Of a stretch of 64,000 nt of DNA, positions 16,060-24,564 are shown piece by piece. How positions within the stretch are numbered: position 1 is the first letter of the stretch; each line of letters begins with the position of its first letter. The translations under genes were made by a program, and so were the position numbers. Below the pieces are notes generated by a model. It had not been told where the DNA came from and did not search any database. It saw only the letters and a list, made by a program, of their open reading frames with translations. Origin of the DNA: Bradyrhizobium nivariense (GTDB taxonomy: Bacteria; Pseudomonadota; Alphaproteobacteria; Rhizobiales; Xanthobacteraceae); NCBI RefSeq assembly GCF_029846715.1, contig NZ_JARVWW010000001.1:248001-312000 (forward strand). Direction: 5' to 3'.

Positions 16060-16362
16060 CTAGCGGCTCGCCGCCTCGCTCAGCCGCCGATTGATCTTGG
16101 CCGCACTCGCCTTGAGCAATTCGGATGGCTTCTGGCCGGTCGCCGCACACAGGCAGGCCCAGTAATAGATGACGTCGCCGAGCTCATCGACGAGACCCGC
16201 CTGATCGAGCCAGTCGTCGCGCAGCAATTTCTTGATGTGGTCGGCGACCTCGCCGGCTTCGCCCGCGAGGCCAAGTCCGAGATAAGACAGCCGTTCGTTG
16301 GACGGATGCTCATCGACTTTCGCAATCGTCGCAGCCCAGGCTGCATATTCATCGATCGTCAT
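16060..16362 (-). CDS. MazG-like nucleotide pyrophosphohydrolase
   Basis: A 100-residue all-alpha NTP pyrophosphohydrolase of the MazG-like type, which splits (d)NTPs, possibly non-canonical ones, to NMP plus pyrophosphate. The metal-binding EExxE..ExxD pattern is visible as GLAGEAGEVADHIKK and VDELGDVIYYWA. I prefer the inner ATG (MTIDEYAAWA) because GAGGG is then about seven bases upstream; an ATG two codons earlier is also possible. It follows the AhpD-like gene by a short gap and is probably co-transcribed with it. Confidence 0.85.
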   Translation of the reverse strand: MTIDEYAAWAATIAKVDEHPSNERLSYLGLGLAGEAGEVADHIKKLLRDDWLDQAGLVDELGDVIYYWACLCAATGQKPSELLKASAAKINRRLSEAASR

Positions 16363-16388
16363 CGGCATCCCTCACCGTTGCTGTCGGG

Positions 16389-16916
16389 TCAGCCCACCAC
16401 TTCCGCGACCGGCTGGAGATCGATCGCGAACGTCTCCAGGAATTTCGAGGTCATGATGTAGAAGCCGACCGAGAGCTGGAGCTCGACCAGCGCGGCCGGC
16501 GAAAGCTTTGACGCGATCGCCTTGAAAGTCGCATCCGTCGGCTTGTTCAATTTCACGATCTCATCGGTGAAGGCGAGCGCGGCGCGCTGTATCTCGTCGA
16601 AGCAGGCCGTCGCCTGCCAGTTCTCGAGCGCCTCGTTCTGCTCGTCGGTGACGCCGACATTCTTGCCGATGCGCTTGTGCGCGACGATCTCGTACGGCGC
16701 CTCGCAAAGAATTCCGGTTCGTGTGATCGCAAGTTCGCGCACAACAGGATCGAGCTCGCCCTTGTGGCGGATAGCGCCGCCGAGACGGCAGTACTGCTCG
16801 AAATAGCTCGGCGAATGCGCCATCATGCGGAAGATGTTGGCGTTGCGGTTCTTGTCGAGGATTTCGCGGGTGCGGTCGGACGCCTTGAGCGGGTCGCTGT
16901 AGTTGATACGGGCCAT
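16389..16916 (-). CDS. Carboxymuconolactone decarboxylase/AhpD-like family protein
   Basis: A 175-residue helical protein of the CMD/AhpD fold. The family signature is recognisable as ELAITRTGILCEAPYEIVAHKRIG, where AhpD peroxidases have CxxC followed by His. Here only one Cys of the pair is present (C-E-A-P), so a thiol-disulfide peroxidase role is doubtful, and a decarboxylase or uncharacterised function is as likely. ATG is supported by AGGA six bases upstream; the frame runs further 5' without family similarity. It is the upstream member of a likely pair with the MazG-like gene. Confidence 0.82.
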   Translation of the reverse strand: MARINYSDPLKASDRTREILDKNRNANIFRMMAHSPSYFEQYCRLGGAIRHKGELDPVVRELAITRTGILCEAPYEIVAHKRIGKNVGVTDEQNEALENWQATACFDEIQRAALAFTDEIVKLNKPTDATFKAIASKLSPAALVELQLSVGFYIMTSKFLETFAIDLQPVAEVVG

Positions 16917-17188
16917 GATTTTCCTGAAGTTTTTCCCTAAGCCTATGATGCTTTTTGTCGTTAGCGGCGAAAGTTCCACGAAACTCTATTCTTGCGCGTC
17001 CGCAGGAGCAACATCATCGAGTCAAAATGCCGCCGCATTGCTGATCGACCTTGGTACAATCGATATTCGCCGCGTGGGGACTTGATCGCAGCGGATACTC
17101 GCAAGGGGTGTTCCGAGTAAAAATAGTTGGCCGTCGGGTGCGCAGCGCGCGCAACGATGAGTCACGCCCAAGTCTAGGGAGAAAAGGC

Positions 17189-17290
17189 ATGAAGGAAGCC
17201 ACCAAGGGGGCGGCCTCGGGAGCGCTCGCGCATATGCTGGCGGTGACGGCGATGCTGGTCATCGCCAGCATCTTGTTCTACGGGCGTTAG
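17189..17290 (+). CDS. Small single-pass membrane protein, 33 aa
   Basis: A 33-residue frame, MKEATKGAASGALAHMLAVT onwards, ending in a hydrophobic helix (about 13-29) and FYGR. AGGGAGAAAAGG precedes the ATG, giving a credible ribosome site. The longer frame upstream has no protein character. It is convergent with the DUF35 gene across a dispersed palindrome. Function and family are unknown. Confidence 0.55.
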   Translation: MKEATKGAASGALAHMLAVTAMLVIASILFYGR

Positions 17291-17311
17291 TAAGCGTTGT
17301 GTGAGAGTTTT

Positions 17312-17419
17312 CGTCATTCCGGGGTGGCTCTCCCGGGACCGCGCAAAGCGCGGCCCTAGCAGGCCAGGCCCAGAATTCCCGTTCCAGGCTCGGTCTCTCA
17401 GGACCGCCCCCGAATGACG
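17312..17419. repeat. Palindromic dispersed element with CGTCATTCCGGGG ends
   Basis: About 108 bp bounded by CGTCATTCCGGGG (17312-17324) and the inverted CCCCGAATGACG (17408-17419), with inner GC-rich hairpins (GGACCGCGC..GCGCGGCCC). It occupies nearly all of the gap between the 33-residue gene and the DUF35 gene. Elements with this terminal wording are common in Bradyrhizobium intergenic DNA. Confidence 0.75.
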
Positions 17420-17426
17420 AATCCCA

Positions 17427-17786
17427 CTATTTCCTTTTCACGAAGAACGGCACCAGCCTGCCGGCGAACGGTTTGAAGCTCGCATTGACCTCATCGCCGA
17501 TGGCGAGGTCATTCTCACCATGCGCCATCATGCGAAAACCCTCGGCGCAATCGACCAGCAGGATGTTGTAGGGCACGTGCGCCCGCGTCTCCGGCGTGGC
17601 GGCGCGGCAGACCAGCGAGGTCGCGTACACCCTGCCCTTGCCGCTGGCACGCGCCTCGCGCGGATCGGACGCGCCGCAGGCCGCGCAGAACGCGCGATGA
17701 AAATACTGCACATGGCCGCATGCGGTGCAGGTCTGATAGGTGACGGCCTGTTCGCCCTTGGTCCAGTCGCTGAGATGCTCGCTCAT
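17427..17786 (-). CDS. DUF35 Zn-ribbon/OB-fold acyl-CoA-associated protein
   Basis: A 119-residue two-domain protein. The N-terminal rubredoxin-like zinc ribbon has C20-x2-C23 and C34-x2-C37 (CTACGHVQYF, CAACGASD); an OB fold follows (about 50-115, GRVYATSLVCRAATPE). DUF35 proteins form complexes with thiolase-like partners and bind acyl-CoA. Its ATG overlaps the stop of the upstream thiolase-like gene by 4 bp, so the two are translationally coupled and probably form one enzyme. Confidence 0.9.
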   Translation of the reverse strand: MSEHLSDWTKGEQAVTYQTCTACGHVQYFHRAFCAACGASDPREARASGKGRVYATSLVCRAATPETRAHVPYNILLVDCAEGFRMMAHGENDLAIGDEVNASFKPFAGRLVPFFVKRK

Positions 17787-18919
17787 CGCACCCGCTCCAG
17801 GAACATGGTCACGTGGGACGACAGCACGCCGCCGTCGCCGTGCAGCAGCGCGATCGAGGCGTCGCGCACCTGGCGGCTAGCCGCGCGGCCGGTCATCTGC
17901 AGATGCGTTTCCACCAGATGCGCCATGGCGCCACCGACGCCGCAATGGCCGTAGCTGAGCAGGCCGCCATGGGTGTTCAGCGGCATCGCGCCGTCGCGGC
18001 CGAAATGGCCGGCGCGCACGCGCGCGGCTGCCTCGCCGCGTCCCGCAAGCCCAAGGTCCTCCAACAGCATCGCGAGCGTGATGGTAAAGCTGTCGTAGAT
18101 GGCGGCGTAGCGCACGTCGGAGATCGCAAGACCGGTGGCCTCCTTGGCGCGGGCGACGGAGATCTCCGCGCCGAGCTCGCTCAGGGCGGGCGCTGCTGTG
18201 ACGTGCTGATGGGTATGGGCCTGGGCACAGCCGCGAATGCGCACGCCGGCCTCTCCGGTCCGCTCGCGGCTGATGACGAAGGCGGCGCCGCCGTCGGACA
18301 CCGGGCAGCAGTCGAGCAGCTTCAGTGGCATCGCTACCGGCTTCGAGGCCATGACGTCGGAAACAGTGATGGAATCGTGGAATTGCGCGCCGGGATGGCT
18401 GCAGGCGTGGGCGCGCATCAGCACCGCGAATTCGGCAAGGTCTTCTTCCGTCGCGCCGTATTCGTGCATGTGGCGGCTAGCAACGAGGCCATAATAGGCG
18501 GGAATGGTCGGGCCGAGCGGCACCTCGTAATCGGGATGGCCGACCTGCGCCAGCGCCTGGATCGAGGCATCGCGGCTCTGCCCGGTGAGGCGGTTCTCGC
18601 CGGCGACGACGAGCACATTGCGGGCGACGCCTGCTTCGACGAGATGATGTGCGAGCATGGTCATCGCGAGCCCGGTCGCGCCGCCGACCTGGACGGCGTG
18701 GGCGTAAGCCGGACGGATGCCAAAATGCTCGGCAAAGACGGTCGCCAGCATGATGTGCGGCGAGACGGTGGAGTAGCCGCAGAGGACGCCGTCGATCTCG
18801 GCGCGCTTGAGCCCGGCATCGTCGAGCGCGGCCTGCGCGGCCTTGCTCATCAGGTCGAGCGAGGACGAGCCTTCGTGCTTGCCGAAAGATGTGAGGCCTG
18901 CGCCGGTGACGAAGCTCAT
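17783..18919 (-). CDS. Thiolase-like (lipid-transfer/Ltp type) protein lacking the catalytic Cys
   Basis: A 378-residue thiolase-fold protein of the SCP-x/Ltp group. Where canonical thiolases have the nucleophilic Cys (CASG), this reads VQVGGATG, with Gly at residue 80. The late active-site motifs are also altered: YDSFTIT replaces the NEAFA-type motif, and NTHGGLLSYGHCGVGG is the last. A Claisen condensation or thiolysis is therefore unlikely. Ltp2-type steroid side-chain retro-aldolases lack this Cys and work with a DUF35 partner, the same arrangement as here. The start overlaps the CaiB/BaiF gene by 4 bp. Confidence 0.88.
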   Translation of the reverse strand: MSFVTGAGLTSFGKHEGSSSLDLMSKAAQAALDDAGLKRAEIDGVLCGYSTVSPHIMLATVFAEHFGIRPAYAHAVQVGGATGLAMTMLAHHLVEAGVARNVLVVAGENRLTGQSRDASIQALAQVGHPDYEVPLGPTIPAYYGLVASRHMHEYGATEEDLAEFAVLMRAHACSHPGAQFHDSITVSDVMASKPVAMPLKLLDCCPVSDGGAAFVISRERTGEAGVRIRGCAQAHTHQHVTAAPALSELGAEISVARAKEATGLAISDVRYAAIYDSFTITLAMLLEDLGLAGRGEAAARVRAGHFGRDGAMPLNTHGGLLSYGHCGVGGAMAHLVETHLQMTGRAASRQVRDASIALLHGDGGVLSSHVTMFLERVR

Positions 18920-20139
18920 GGGCGCACCTGTGCGTCGTCATTCAGGGGCGGCGAACGTGTGACGCCATCGCGGACCATGGACGCGATCTCGTCCTGCGAG
19001 TACCCGATCTCCTTCAGAATCTCCGCGCCATGCTCGTTGAGCCGCGGCGCGAGCCGGATCGGTTCGGCCTCCGTCTCGGACCAGTTCGCCGTGACCTTCA
19101 TACTGCGGATCGGCCCTTCGGTCGGATGGTTCACGACGGGGAAGAAGCCTGTCGCTTCCAAATGCTCATCGTGCAGGATCGATGCGAGGTCGTGCATCGG
19201 CATCACCGGCACGTCGGCCCCGGTGAGCAGGTCGATCCATTCCGCCGTGGTGCGCGTCTCGAAGATGCGCGCGAGCTCGGCATAGACGACGTCGATGTTG
19301 GCGGCACGGCCCGCGAAGCTCGCGAACATCGGATCGGCGCGCAGATCGTCGCGCCCCGTCGCCTCGAAGAAGTTTTCCCACTGCTTGTCGTTGTAGACGA
19401 TGACGCTGAGATAGCCGTCCGATGTCTTGTAGGGCCTGCGGTCGCGCGAGAGATGGCGGGCATAGCCGCCCTTGTCGAGCGGCGGCTCGTAGGTGAGGCC
19501 GCCCATGTGGTCGCCCATGACGAAGCCGGCCATGGTCTCGAACATCGGGATGTCGACGCGCTGGCCGCGTCCGGTGCGGTCGCGGTGCACGAGGCTGGCG
19601 CAGATCGCGCCGACGGCGGTCAAGCCTACGATGCGATCGACCAGCGCGTTGGGCACATAGCGCGGCACGCCGTCACCGGTCTGCGCCATCAACGCCGGCA
19701 GCGCGGTGGCGCCCTGGATCAAATCGTCATAGGCGGGCTTTGCAGCATACGGCCCGTCCTGGCCGAAGCCGAACACGCCGGCATAGACCAGGCGCGGATT
19801 GATTTTGGAAACGACGTCATAGCCGAGCTGGAGCCGTGCCATCGCCTGCGGACGGACGTTGTAGACGAGAACATCGGCGTCCTTCAAAAGCCGAAGCACG
19901 GCCTCGCGCCCCGCCGGCTTCTTCAGATCGAGACAAATCGAGCGCTTGCTGCGGTTGGTGTTGAGGAACACCGGGCCCATGCCGGCGTGACGCATCGGGC
20001 CGATCAGGCGGGTGACGTCGCCGTCGAGCGATTCCACCTTGATGATGTCGGCGCCGTAGTCGCCGAGCATCTGGGTCGCATAGGGCCCCATCAGCACGGT
20101 GGTCATGTCGACGACGTTGATGCCCTTCAGCGGCCCCAT
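18916..20139 (-). CDS. CaiB/BaiF-family CoA-transferase
   Basis: A 407-residue class III CoA-transferase, moving CoA between carboxylic acids. Recognisable landmarks are the N-terminal GINVVDMTTVLMGPYATQML, the NTNRSKRSICLDLKKP segment that contacts CoA, and AYDDLIQGATAL, where the catalytic Asp is expected. Start is ATG after GGGAG. It is the first gene of a three-gene set coupled by 4-bp overlaps (CoA-transferase, thiolase-like, DUF35). This suggests that a substrate is activated to its CoA ester and then cleaved by the thiolase-like/DUF35 complex. Confidence 0.92.
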   Translation of the reverse strand: MGPLKGINVVDMTTVLMGPYATQMLGDYGADIIKVESLDGDVTRLIGPMRHAGMGPVFLNTNRSKRSICLDLKKPAGREAVLRLLKDADVLVYNVRPQAMARLQLGYDVVSKINPRLVYAGVFGFGQDGPYAAKPAYDDLIQGATALPALMAQTGDGVPRYVPNALVDRIVGLTAVGAICASLVHRDRTGRGQRVDIPMFETMAGFVMGDHMGGLTYEPPLDKGGYARHLSRDRRPYKTSDGYLSVIVYNDKQWENFFEATGRDDLRADPMFASFAGRAANIDVVYAELARIFETRTTAEWIDLLTGADVPVMPMHDLASILHDEHLEATGFFPVVNHPTEGPIRSMKVTANWSETEAEPIRLAPRLNEHGAEILKEIGYSQDEIASMVRDGVTRSPPLNDDAQVRP

Positions 20140-20257
20140 CGTTCACTCCCGATTGCGCGGGCTCAAGTGAGCCCTGCGATTTCGGTCCAGCTAACGGCAG
20201 CGGCGGCGCGTGCGCAAGGGCGGCCGACGTATGGCCGCATGCGCAGCGATGCGTCCG

Positions 20258-20464
20258 CTATTTCTTCTGACGGGATTCGCGAACCTTGAGGAGACGGTCG
20301 AGCTCCTCATTCTGCTGGTTGATGCGGTCGGCGATCCGCGACTCGTTCTGCTCGCCCGAGGCCGCCGCGGCCTGCTCGATGAGCTGCCGGATATTGTCCT
20401 CGAGGATCGCGATGCGATCGTTGAGTGCGTCCATTGACAGCGATTCTTCGTAGTCATTGCTCAT
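20258..20464 (-). CDS. Small coiled-coil hypothetical protein, 68 aa
   Basis: A 68-residue acidic, hydrophilic protein that is nearly all predicted alpha-helix, with heptad-like spacing (MDALNDRIAILEDNIRQLIE and RINQQNEELDRLLKVRE). AGGGGG precedes the ATG. It is probably a cytoplasmic two-helix coiled coil. No enzyme motif is present and no family is recognised with certainty. It is expressed alone, between the CoA-transferase set and a canonical thiolase gene. Confidence 0.75.
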   Translation of the reverse strand: MSNDYEESLSMDALNDRIAILEDNIRQLIEQAAAASGEQNESRIADRINQQNEELDRLLKVRESRQKK

Positions 20465-20539
20465 GATGTATCCCCCTGAAAATCAATCAAGAGCATTAAG
20501 GTGAGCCGCGCGAGCCTACCATGATTTAACGCAAAGGCT

Positions 20540-20597
20540 GTAGGGTAGTTAGCCAGCGAACCGCGCTTCGCGCAGCCGCGGGGCTAACCCACCCTAC
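20540..20597. repeat. Inverted-repeat dispersed element (GTAGGGT..ACCCTAC)
   Basis: GTAGGGTAGTTAGCC at 20540-20554 is complementary, allowing one extra base, to GGCTAACCCACCCTAC at 20582-20597, with a GC-rich inner loop (CGCGCTTCGCGC). It lies directly after the thiolase stop (minus strand) and may act as a terminator or mRNA stabiliser. Confidence 0.7.
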
Positions 20598-20603
20598 CAG
20601 AAT

Positions 20604-21773
20604 CTACTTCAGCGGCTCCAGCACGGAGACGTAGTTGGCGACGGCGGCGCCGCCCATGTTGAAGATGCCGCCGAGTTTCGCGTTCTTGAGCTGCATGCCC
20701 TCGGGCGCCTGGCCGGCGAGCTGCATCGCGGTCATCACGTGCATGGAAACGCCGGTGGCGCCGATCGGGTGGCCCTTGGCCTTCAGGCCGCCGGACGGAT
20801 TGACCGGCAGCTTGCCGTCCTTGAGCGTCCAGCCTTCCTTGATGGCGCGGGCGCCCTGCCCCTTCGGCGTCAGGCCCATCGCTTCATACTCGATCAGCTC
20901 GGCGACGGTGAAGCAGTCATGGGTCTCGACGAAGGAGAGATCGGAAAGCGTAACGCCGGCCTTCTCAAGCGCGCGCTGCCAGGCGACCGTGCAGCCCTCG
21001 AACTGGAGGATGTCGCGCTTGGACATCGGCAAAAAATCCTGGGCATGCGCGGTGGCGCGGAAGCCGATCGACTTGCTCATGCCCCTGGCGGTCTCGGCGT
21101 CGGCCAAAATCAGCGCAGCGGCGCCGTCGGAGACCAGCGAGCAATCGGTGCGCTTCAGCGGGCCGGCAACGTAAGGGTTCTTCTCGCTCTCAGCGCGGCA
21201 GAAGTCGAAGCCAAAATCCTTGCGCATCTGGGCATAGGGATTGGCGACGCCGTTCTTGTGGTTCTTGGCCGCGATCAGCGCCAGCGCATCGGACTGGTCG
21301 CCGTATTTCTGGAAATAGGAGCTGGCGATCTTGCCGAACACGCCGGCGAAGCCCCCGACGGTGTCGCCGTCCTCAGGCAGATAGGACGCCTTGAGCAGGT
21401 TTTTGCCGATCTCCGGCCCCGGCGTCCGCGTCATCTGCTCGACGCCGACGACCAGCACGATCCTGGCAGCACCCGCGGCGATCGCGCGAACCCCCTGGTG
21501 CACGGCGGCAGATCCCGTGGCGCAGGCGTTCTCGACGCGGGTGGTCGGTTTAAAGCGCAGTTTTGGGTCGGCCTGGAGCACCAGCGAGGCGGTAAAATCC
21601 TGCGGCGAGAAGCCGGCGTTGAAATGGCCGAGCACGATCTCATCGACGTCGGACGCGGAGATGCCGGCATCCGCCATCGCCTCATTGGCGACACGGGTGA
21701 CGAGGCTTTCGACGGTTTCGGTGTCGAACTTGCCAAACGGCGTATGCGCCCATCCGACGATGCTGGCGGTCAT
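20604..21773 (-). CDS. Acetyl-CoA acetyltransferase / thiolase family protein
   Basis: A 389-residue thiolase with the full catalytic set: nucleophile C84 in VENACATGSAA, FVETHDCFTVAELIEYE, and the C-terminal GGLKAKGHPIGATG. It should condense or cleave acyl-CoAs (acetoacetyl- or 3-ketoacyl-CoA). I chose the ATG with GGGAG seven bases upstream; a TTG two codons earlier is in frame but poorly placed. It contrasts with the neighbouring thiolase-like protein, which lacks the Cys. It is probably transcribed alone. Confidence 0.92.
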   Translation of the reverse strand: MTASIVGWAHTPFGKFDTETVESLVTRVANEAMADAGISASDVDEIVLGHFNAGFSPQDFTASLVLQADPKLRFKPTTRVENACATGSAAVHQGVRAIAAGAARIVLVVGVEQMTRTPGPEIGKNLLKASYLPEDGDTVGGFAGVFGKIASSYFQKYGDQSDALALIAAKNHKNGVANPYAQMRKDFGFDFCRAESEKNPYVAGPLKRTDCSLVSDGAAALILADAETARGMSKSIGFRATAHAQDFLPMSKRDILQFEGCTVAWQRALEKAGVTLSDLSFVETHDCFTVAELIEYEAMGLTPKGQGARAIKEGWTLKDGKLPVNPSGGLKAKGHPIGATGVSMHVMTAMQLAGQAPEGMQLKNAKLGGIFNMGGAAVANYVSVLEPLK

Positions 21774-21831
21774 GGTCAATCTCCCTAGGATCTCTTACTG
21801 ACCTAAGTCTTAGCCGATCGATGGCAAGACT

Positions 21832-22482
21832 TCACGCGGCTTTCAGGGCCTTGAGCGTGCGCTGGCAGATGGCAGTTATGCCGGCCCAGTTCCCGGCCTT
21901 GATCTCCGCCGCCGGGCACAGCCAGGAACCGCCGACCGCCACCACATTGGGCTCGGCCAGCCAGCTCCCCGCATTGGCCTCGCCGACGCCGCCGGTGGGG
22001 CAGAACCGCACGTTCGGGAACGGGCCGCCGAGCGCGCGCAGGCCCTTGATGCCGCCGGCCTGCTCGGCCGGGAAGAACTTTGCGACATCGAGGCCGTGCG
22101 CCAGCGCCATCATCAGCTCGGACGCAGTGGCAATGCCCGGCGCGAACGGCAAGGTGCTGTCCGCTGCGGCCTTCAGGAGATCGGGGGTCAAGCCCGGGCT
22201 GATGCCGAACTTCACGCCGAGCTTTTCGACTCGGGTGAAGTCGGCCGGATTGAGAATCGTGCCGATGCCGACGATCGCCTCGGGGACTTCGGCCATCATC
22301 GCCCTCGCCGCCTCGATCGCAACAGGGGTGCGCATGGTCACCTCCAGCGTGCGGACGCCGCCGGCAACCAGCGCTTTCGCTAGCGGCACGGCATCCTGGA
22401 TCCGCTCGATGGTGAGGACAGGAATAACGGTCGCGGCCTTGAACAGCGCGGCGAGGTGGTTCTGTTGGGCAGTCGTGGTCAT
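21832..22482 (-). CDS. eda: 2-keto-3-deoxy-6-phosphogluconate (KDPG) aldolase
   Basis: A 216-residue class I aldolase splitting KDPG (or KDPGal) to pyruvate and glyceraldehyde 3-phosphate. Family motifs: VIPVLTIERIQDAVPLAKAL near the N-terminus, GGVRTLEVTMRTP with the catalytic Glu, VGIGTILNPADF, the Schiff-base Lys in DVAKFFPAEQAGG, and the phosphate-binding FCPTGGVGEANA and VAVGGSWL. The ATG lies after AAGGAAG. It is the last gene of the sugar-acid operon, immediately after KDG kinase, so the pair completes the conversion of KDG to central metabolites. Confidence 0.95.
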   Translation of the reverse strand: MTTTAQQNHLAALFKAATVIPVLTIERIQDAVPLAKALVAGGVRTLEVTMRTPVAIEAARAMMAEVPEAIVGIGTILNPADFTRVEKLGVKFGISPGLTPDLLKAAADSTLPFAPGIATASELMMALAHGLDVAKFFPAEQAGGIKGLRALGGPFPNVRFCPTGGVGEANAGSWLAEPNVVAVGGSWLCPAAEIKAGNWAGITAICQRTLKALKAA

Positions 22483-22498
22483 CGTCGTTGTCGCTTCC

Positions 22499-23476
22499 TT
22501 ACTTGGTCGCTTGACGCGTGGTCGCCGGCCGGTGCCGCTTCTTCGGCGGCATGGCATAGCCCGGAATGATGGCGCCAGCATAGCAGATCACGAGGCTGGC
22601 GAGGCGATGCCCGGCCTGGGCGGCCTCGACCGGATCGGAACCGGCGAGCCGCGCCGCAATATAGGCCGCGGCAAAGCTGTCGCCGGCCGCGGTGGTGTCG
22701 ACCACGGGCTTGGTCATGGGCTCGGCACGCACCTCGCTCGTGCCGCCGGGAAAGCGCAAGAGGCTCACCGGCTCGGCGAGCCGGAACACCAGCTCCGGGC
22801 TTGGAATACGCGCCATCAGTTGCTCATGGCCCTCGCCGGGATAGAGCGCGAGCAGATCCTCGGTCGAGGTCAGCACGATGTCGGCAGCCGCAAAGGCCGC
22901 GGCAAAAACCTCGCGTGCGACATCGCGATCGGGCCAGCCGCGTGCGCGGAAGTTGGTGTCGAATACGAAGCGGGTGCCGAGCAGCCGCGCGCGCTTGATC
23001 GCCGCGAACAGGCGCTCGCGGCCGGCCGCGTCGTAGATCGAGAGCGTGATCGCGGAGAGATAGACGATGTCGTAGCTCATCAGCGAGTTGAGCAGCTCGT
23101 CCGTCTCCGGCAGACTCATCAGCTGGCGCGCCGCCGCGCTGTCGCGCCAGTGGAAGAACTGCCGCTCGCCCTTCGCATCCAGCTGGATCATGTAAAGGCC
23201 GGGCAGCTTGCCCGGCAACCGCACGACGCGGCGGGTGCCGACGGCCTCCGCGGTCCAGGCCGCGATCATCTCATCGCTCAGGGCATCGTCGCCAAGCGCG
23301 GTGAGATAATCGACCTTGACCTCGAGCCGCGCCAGATACACCGCCGTGTTGAGGGTGTCGCCGCCGAATCCACGCGAATAGAGGCCCCCACCCTGCCCGG
23401 ACTGTCCGGCGGATTGTCCACCCTGGGCCTGCCGGAGCTCGACCATGCATTCGCCGATGCAAGCAACGCTCGCCAT
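22499..23476 (-). CDS. kdgK: 2-keto-3-deoxygluconate kinase (PfkB family)
   Basis: A 325-residue PfkB/ribokinase-family sugar kinase. The N-terminal GECMVELRQ and RGFGGDTLNTAVYLARL are the KDG-kinase wording. The C-terminal catalytic motif is VDTTAAGDSFAAAYIAARLAG, with Asp as base and the anion hole, and the ending GAIIPGYAMP is also typical. It phosphorylates KDG to KDPG with ATP. The ATG is preceded by an in-frame GTG, so the start could be one codon longer. It lies 16 bp before the aldolase gene in the same operon. Confidence 0.93.
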   Translation of the reverse strand: MASVACIGECMVELRQAQGGQSAGQSGQGGGLYSRGFGGDTLNTAVYLARLEVKVDYLTALGDDALSDEMIAAWTAEAVGTRRVVRLPGKLPGLYMIQLDAKGERQFFHWRDSAAARQLMSLPETDELLNSLMSYDIVYLSAITLSIYDAAGRERLFAAIKRARLLGTRFVFDTNFRARGWPDRDVAREVFAAAFAAADIVLTSTEDLLALYPGEGHEQLMARIPSPELVFRLAEPVSLLRFPGGTSEVRAEPMTKPVVDTTAAGDSFAAAYIAARLAGSDPVEAAQAGHRLASLVICYAGAIIPGYAMPPKKRHRPATTRQATK

Positions 23477-23499
23477 CACTTTACCCGCTCAGTCAGAGA

Positions 23500-24486
23500 T
23501 CAGGCGACGAAATTGCCGCCGAGCTCGTCTTCGATGTGAATGCGGATGATGTCGTCAAAAGTCTTCTCGGCGGTGGTGAAGCCGAGCTCGAGCGACCGCT
23601 TTGCATTGAAGTTGCGCGGCCAGCCGCCGACGATGCCGACGATGAAGGGATCGGGCTCCCGCTTGATGCGGGCGGCGACCTTGTCGCCCGCAACGCGCTT
23701 CAGCGCGGCGATCTGCTCGCCCACCGTCGCGGACAGGCCCGGCATGGTCAGGTTGCGGCGCGGACCGACGGTAGCGAGGTCCATAGTGCCGGCATGCAGC
23801 AGGAAGCCGACGGCGGAGCGCGGCGTGGCGTGCCAGTGGCGGACGTCCTCGGCGACCGGCAGGATCACGTCCTTGCCGGCCAGCGGCTCGCGCAGGATGC
23901 TGGAGAAGAAGCCAGATGCCGCCTTGTTGGGCAGGCCGGGCCTGATGCAGATGGTCGGCAGGCGGATGCCGATGCCGTCGAGGAAGCCGCGGCGGGAATA
24001 GTCGGCCAGCAGCAGTTCGCCGATCGCCTTCTGGGTGCCGTAGCTCAGAAGCGGCGTGTGGAAGAACTCGTCGCCGATCGCATCGGGGAACGGCGCGCCG
24101 AACACCGCGATCGAGGAGGTGAATACCACGCGCGGCTTGTAGCCGCCGCCGGCAAGCCTGACAGCATCGAGCAGCATCCGCGTTCCGTCGAGGTTGATGC
24201 GGTAGCCCTTGTCGAAATCGAGCTCGGCTTCGCCCGAGACGATCGCGGCGAGATGAAAGATCACGTCCGGACGGCCGGCGATCAGCTTTTCGGCGGCACC
24301 TGGAACGGCGAAATCGCTCGATACGGTCTCGACGGCAAAACCGGCCTGCTCCGGCTGCTTCGGCTCGACCACGTCATGCATGGTCAGCTTGGTGATGTCG
24401 CTCTTGCCGAGCCGGCCGTCGCGCAACAGCCGTTCGCATAATTTGCGGCCGACCATGCCGGCGGCGCCCAGAACCAGAATGTGCAA
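23500..24486 (-). CDS. NAD-dependent extended SDR, DenD (D-erythronate dehydrogenase)-like
   Basis: A 328-residue extended short-chain dehydrogenase. The nucleotide-binding motif is VLGAAGMVGRKL at the N-terminus, and the catalytic YxxxK is in SYGTQKAIGELLL with Ser in FTSSIAVFG. The overall wording resembles D-erythronate dehydrogenase (DenD) and related sugar-acid dehydrogenases. It starts with TTG, and AAGGAG lies seven bases upstream, so the rare start is well supported. Within the operon it probably oxidises a sugar acid or lactone intermediate. The assignment to erythronate itself is uncertain because the rest of this locus handles a KDG-type substrate. Confidence 0.85.
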   Translation of the reverse strand: MHILVLGAAGMVGRKLCERLLRDGRLGKSDITKLTMHDVVEPKQPEQAGFAVETVSSDFAVPGAAEKLIAGRPDVIFHLAAIVSGEAELDFDKGYRINLDGTRMLLDAVRLAGGGYKPRVVFTSSIAVFGAPFPDAIGDEFFHTPLLSYGTQKAIGELLLADYSRRGFLDGIGIRLPTICIRPGLPNKAASGFFSSILREPLAGKDVILPVAEDVRHWHATPRSAVGFLLHAGTMDLATVGPRRNLTMPGLSATVGEQIAALKRVAGDKVAARIKREPDPFIVGIVGGWPRNFNAKRSLELGFTTAEKTFDDIIRIHIEDELGGNFVA

Positions 24487-24564
24487 GAGCCTACTCCTTC
24501 TTATTGGCCGGAACGCGCCGCCCTTGACAATTCGTCCTGGCGCGCTCTCAGGCAGGCCCCGCGA

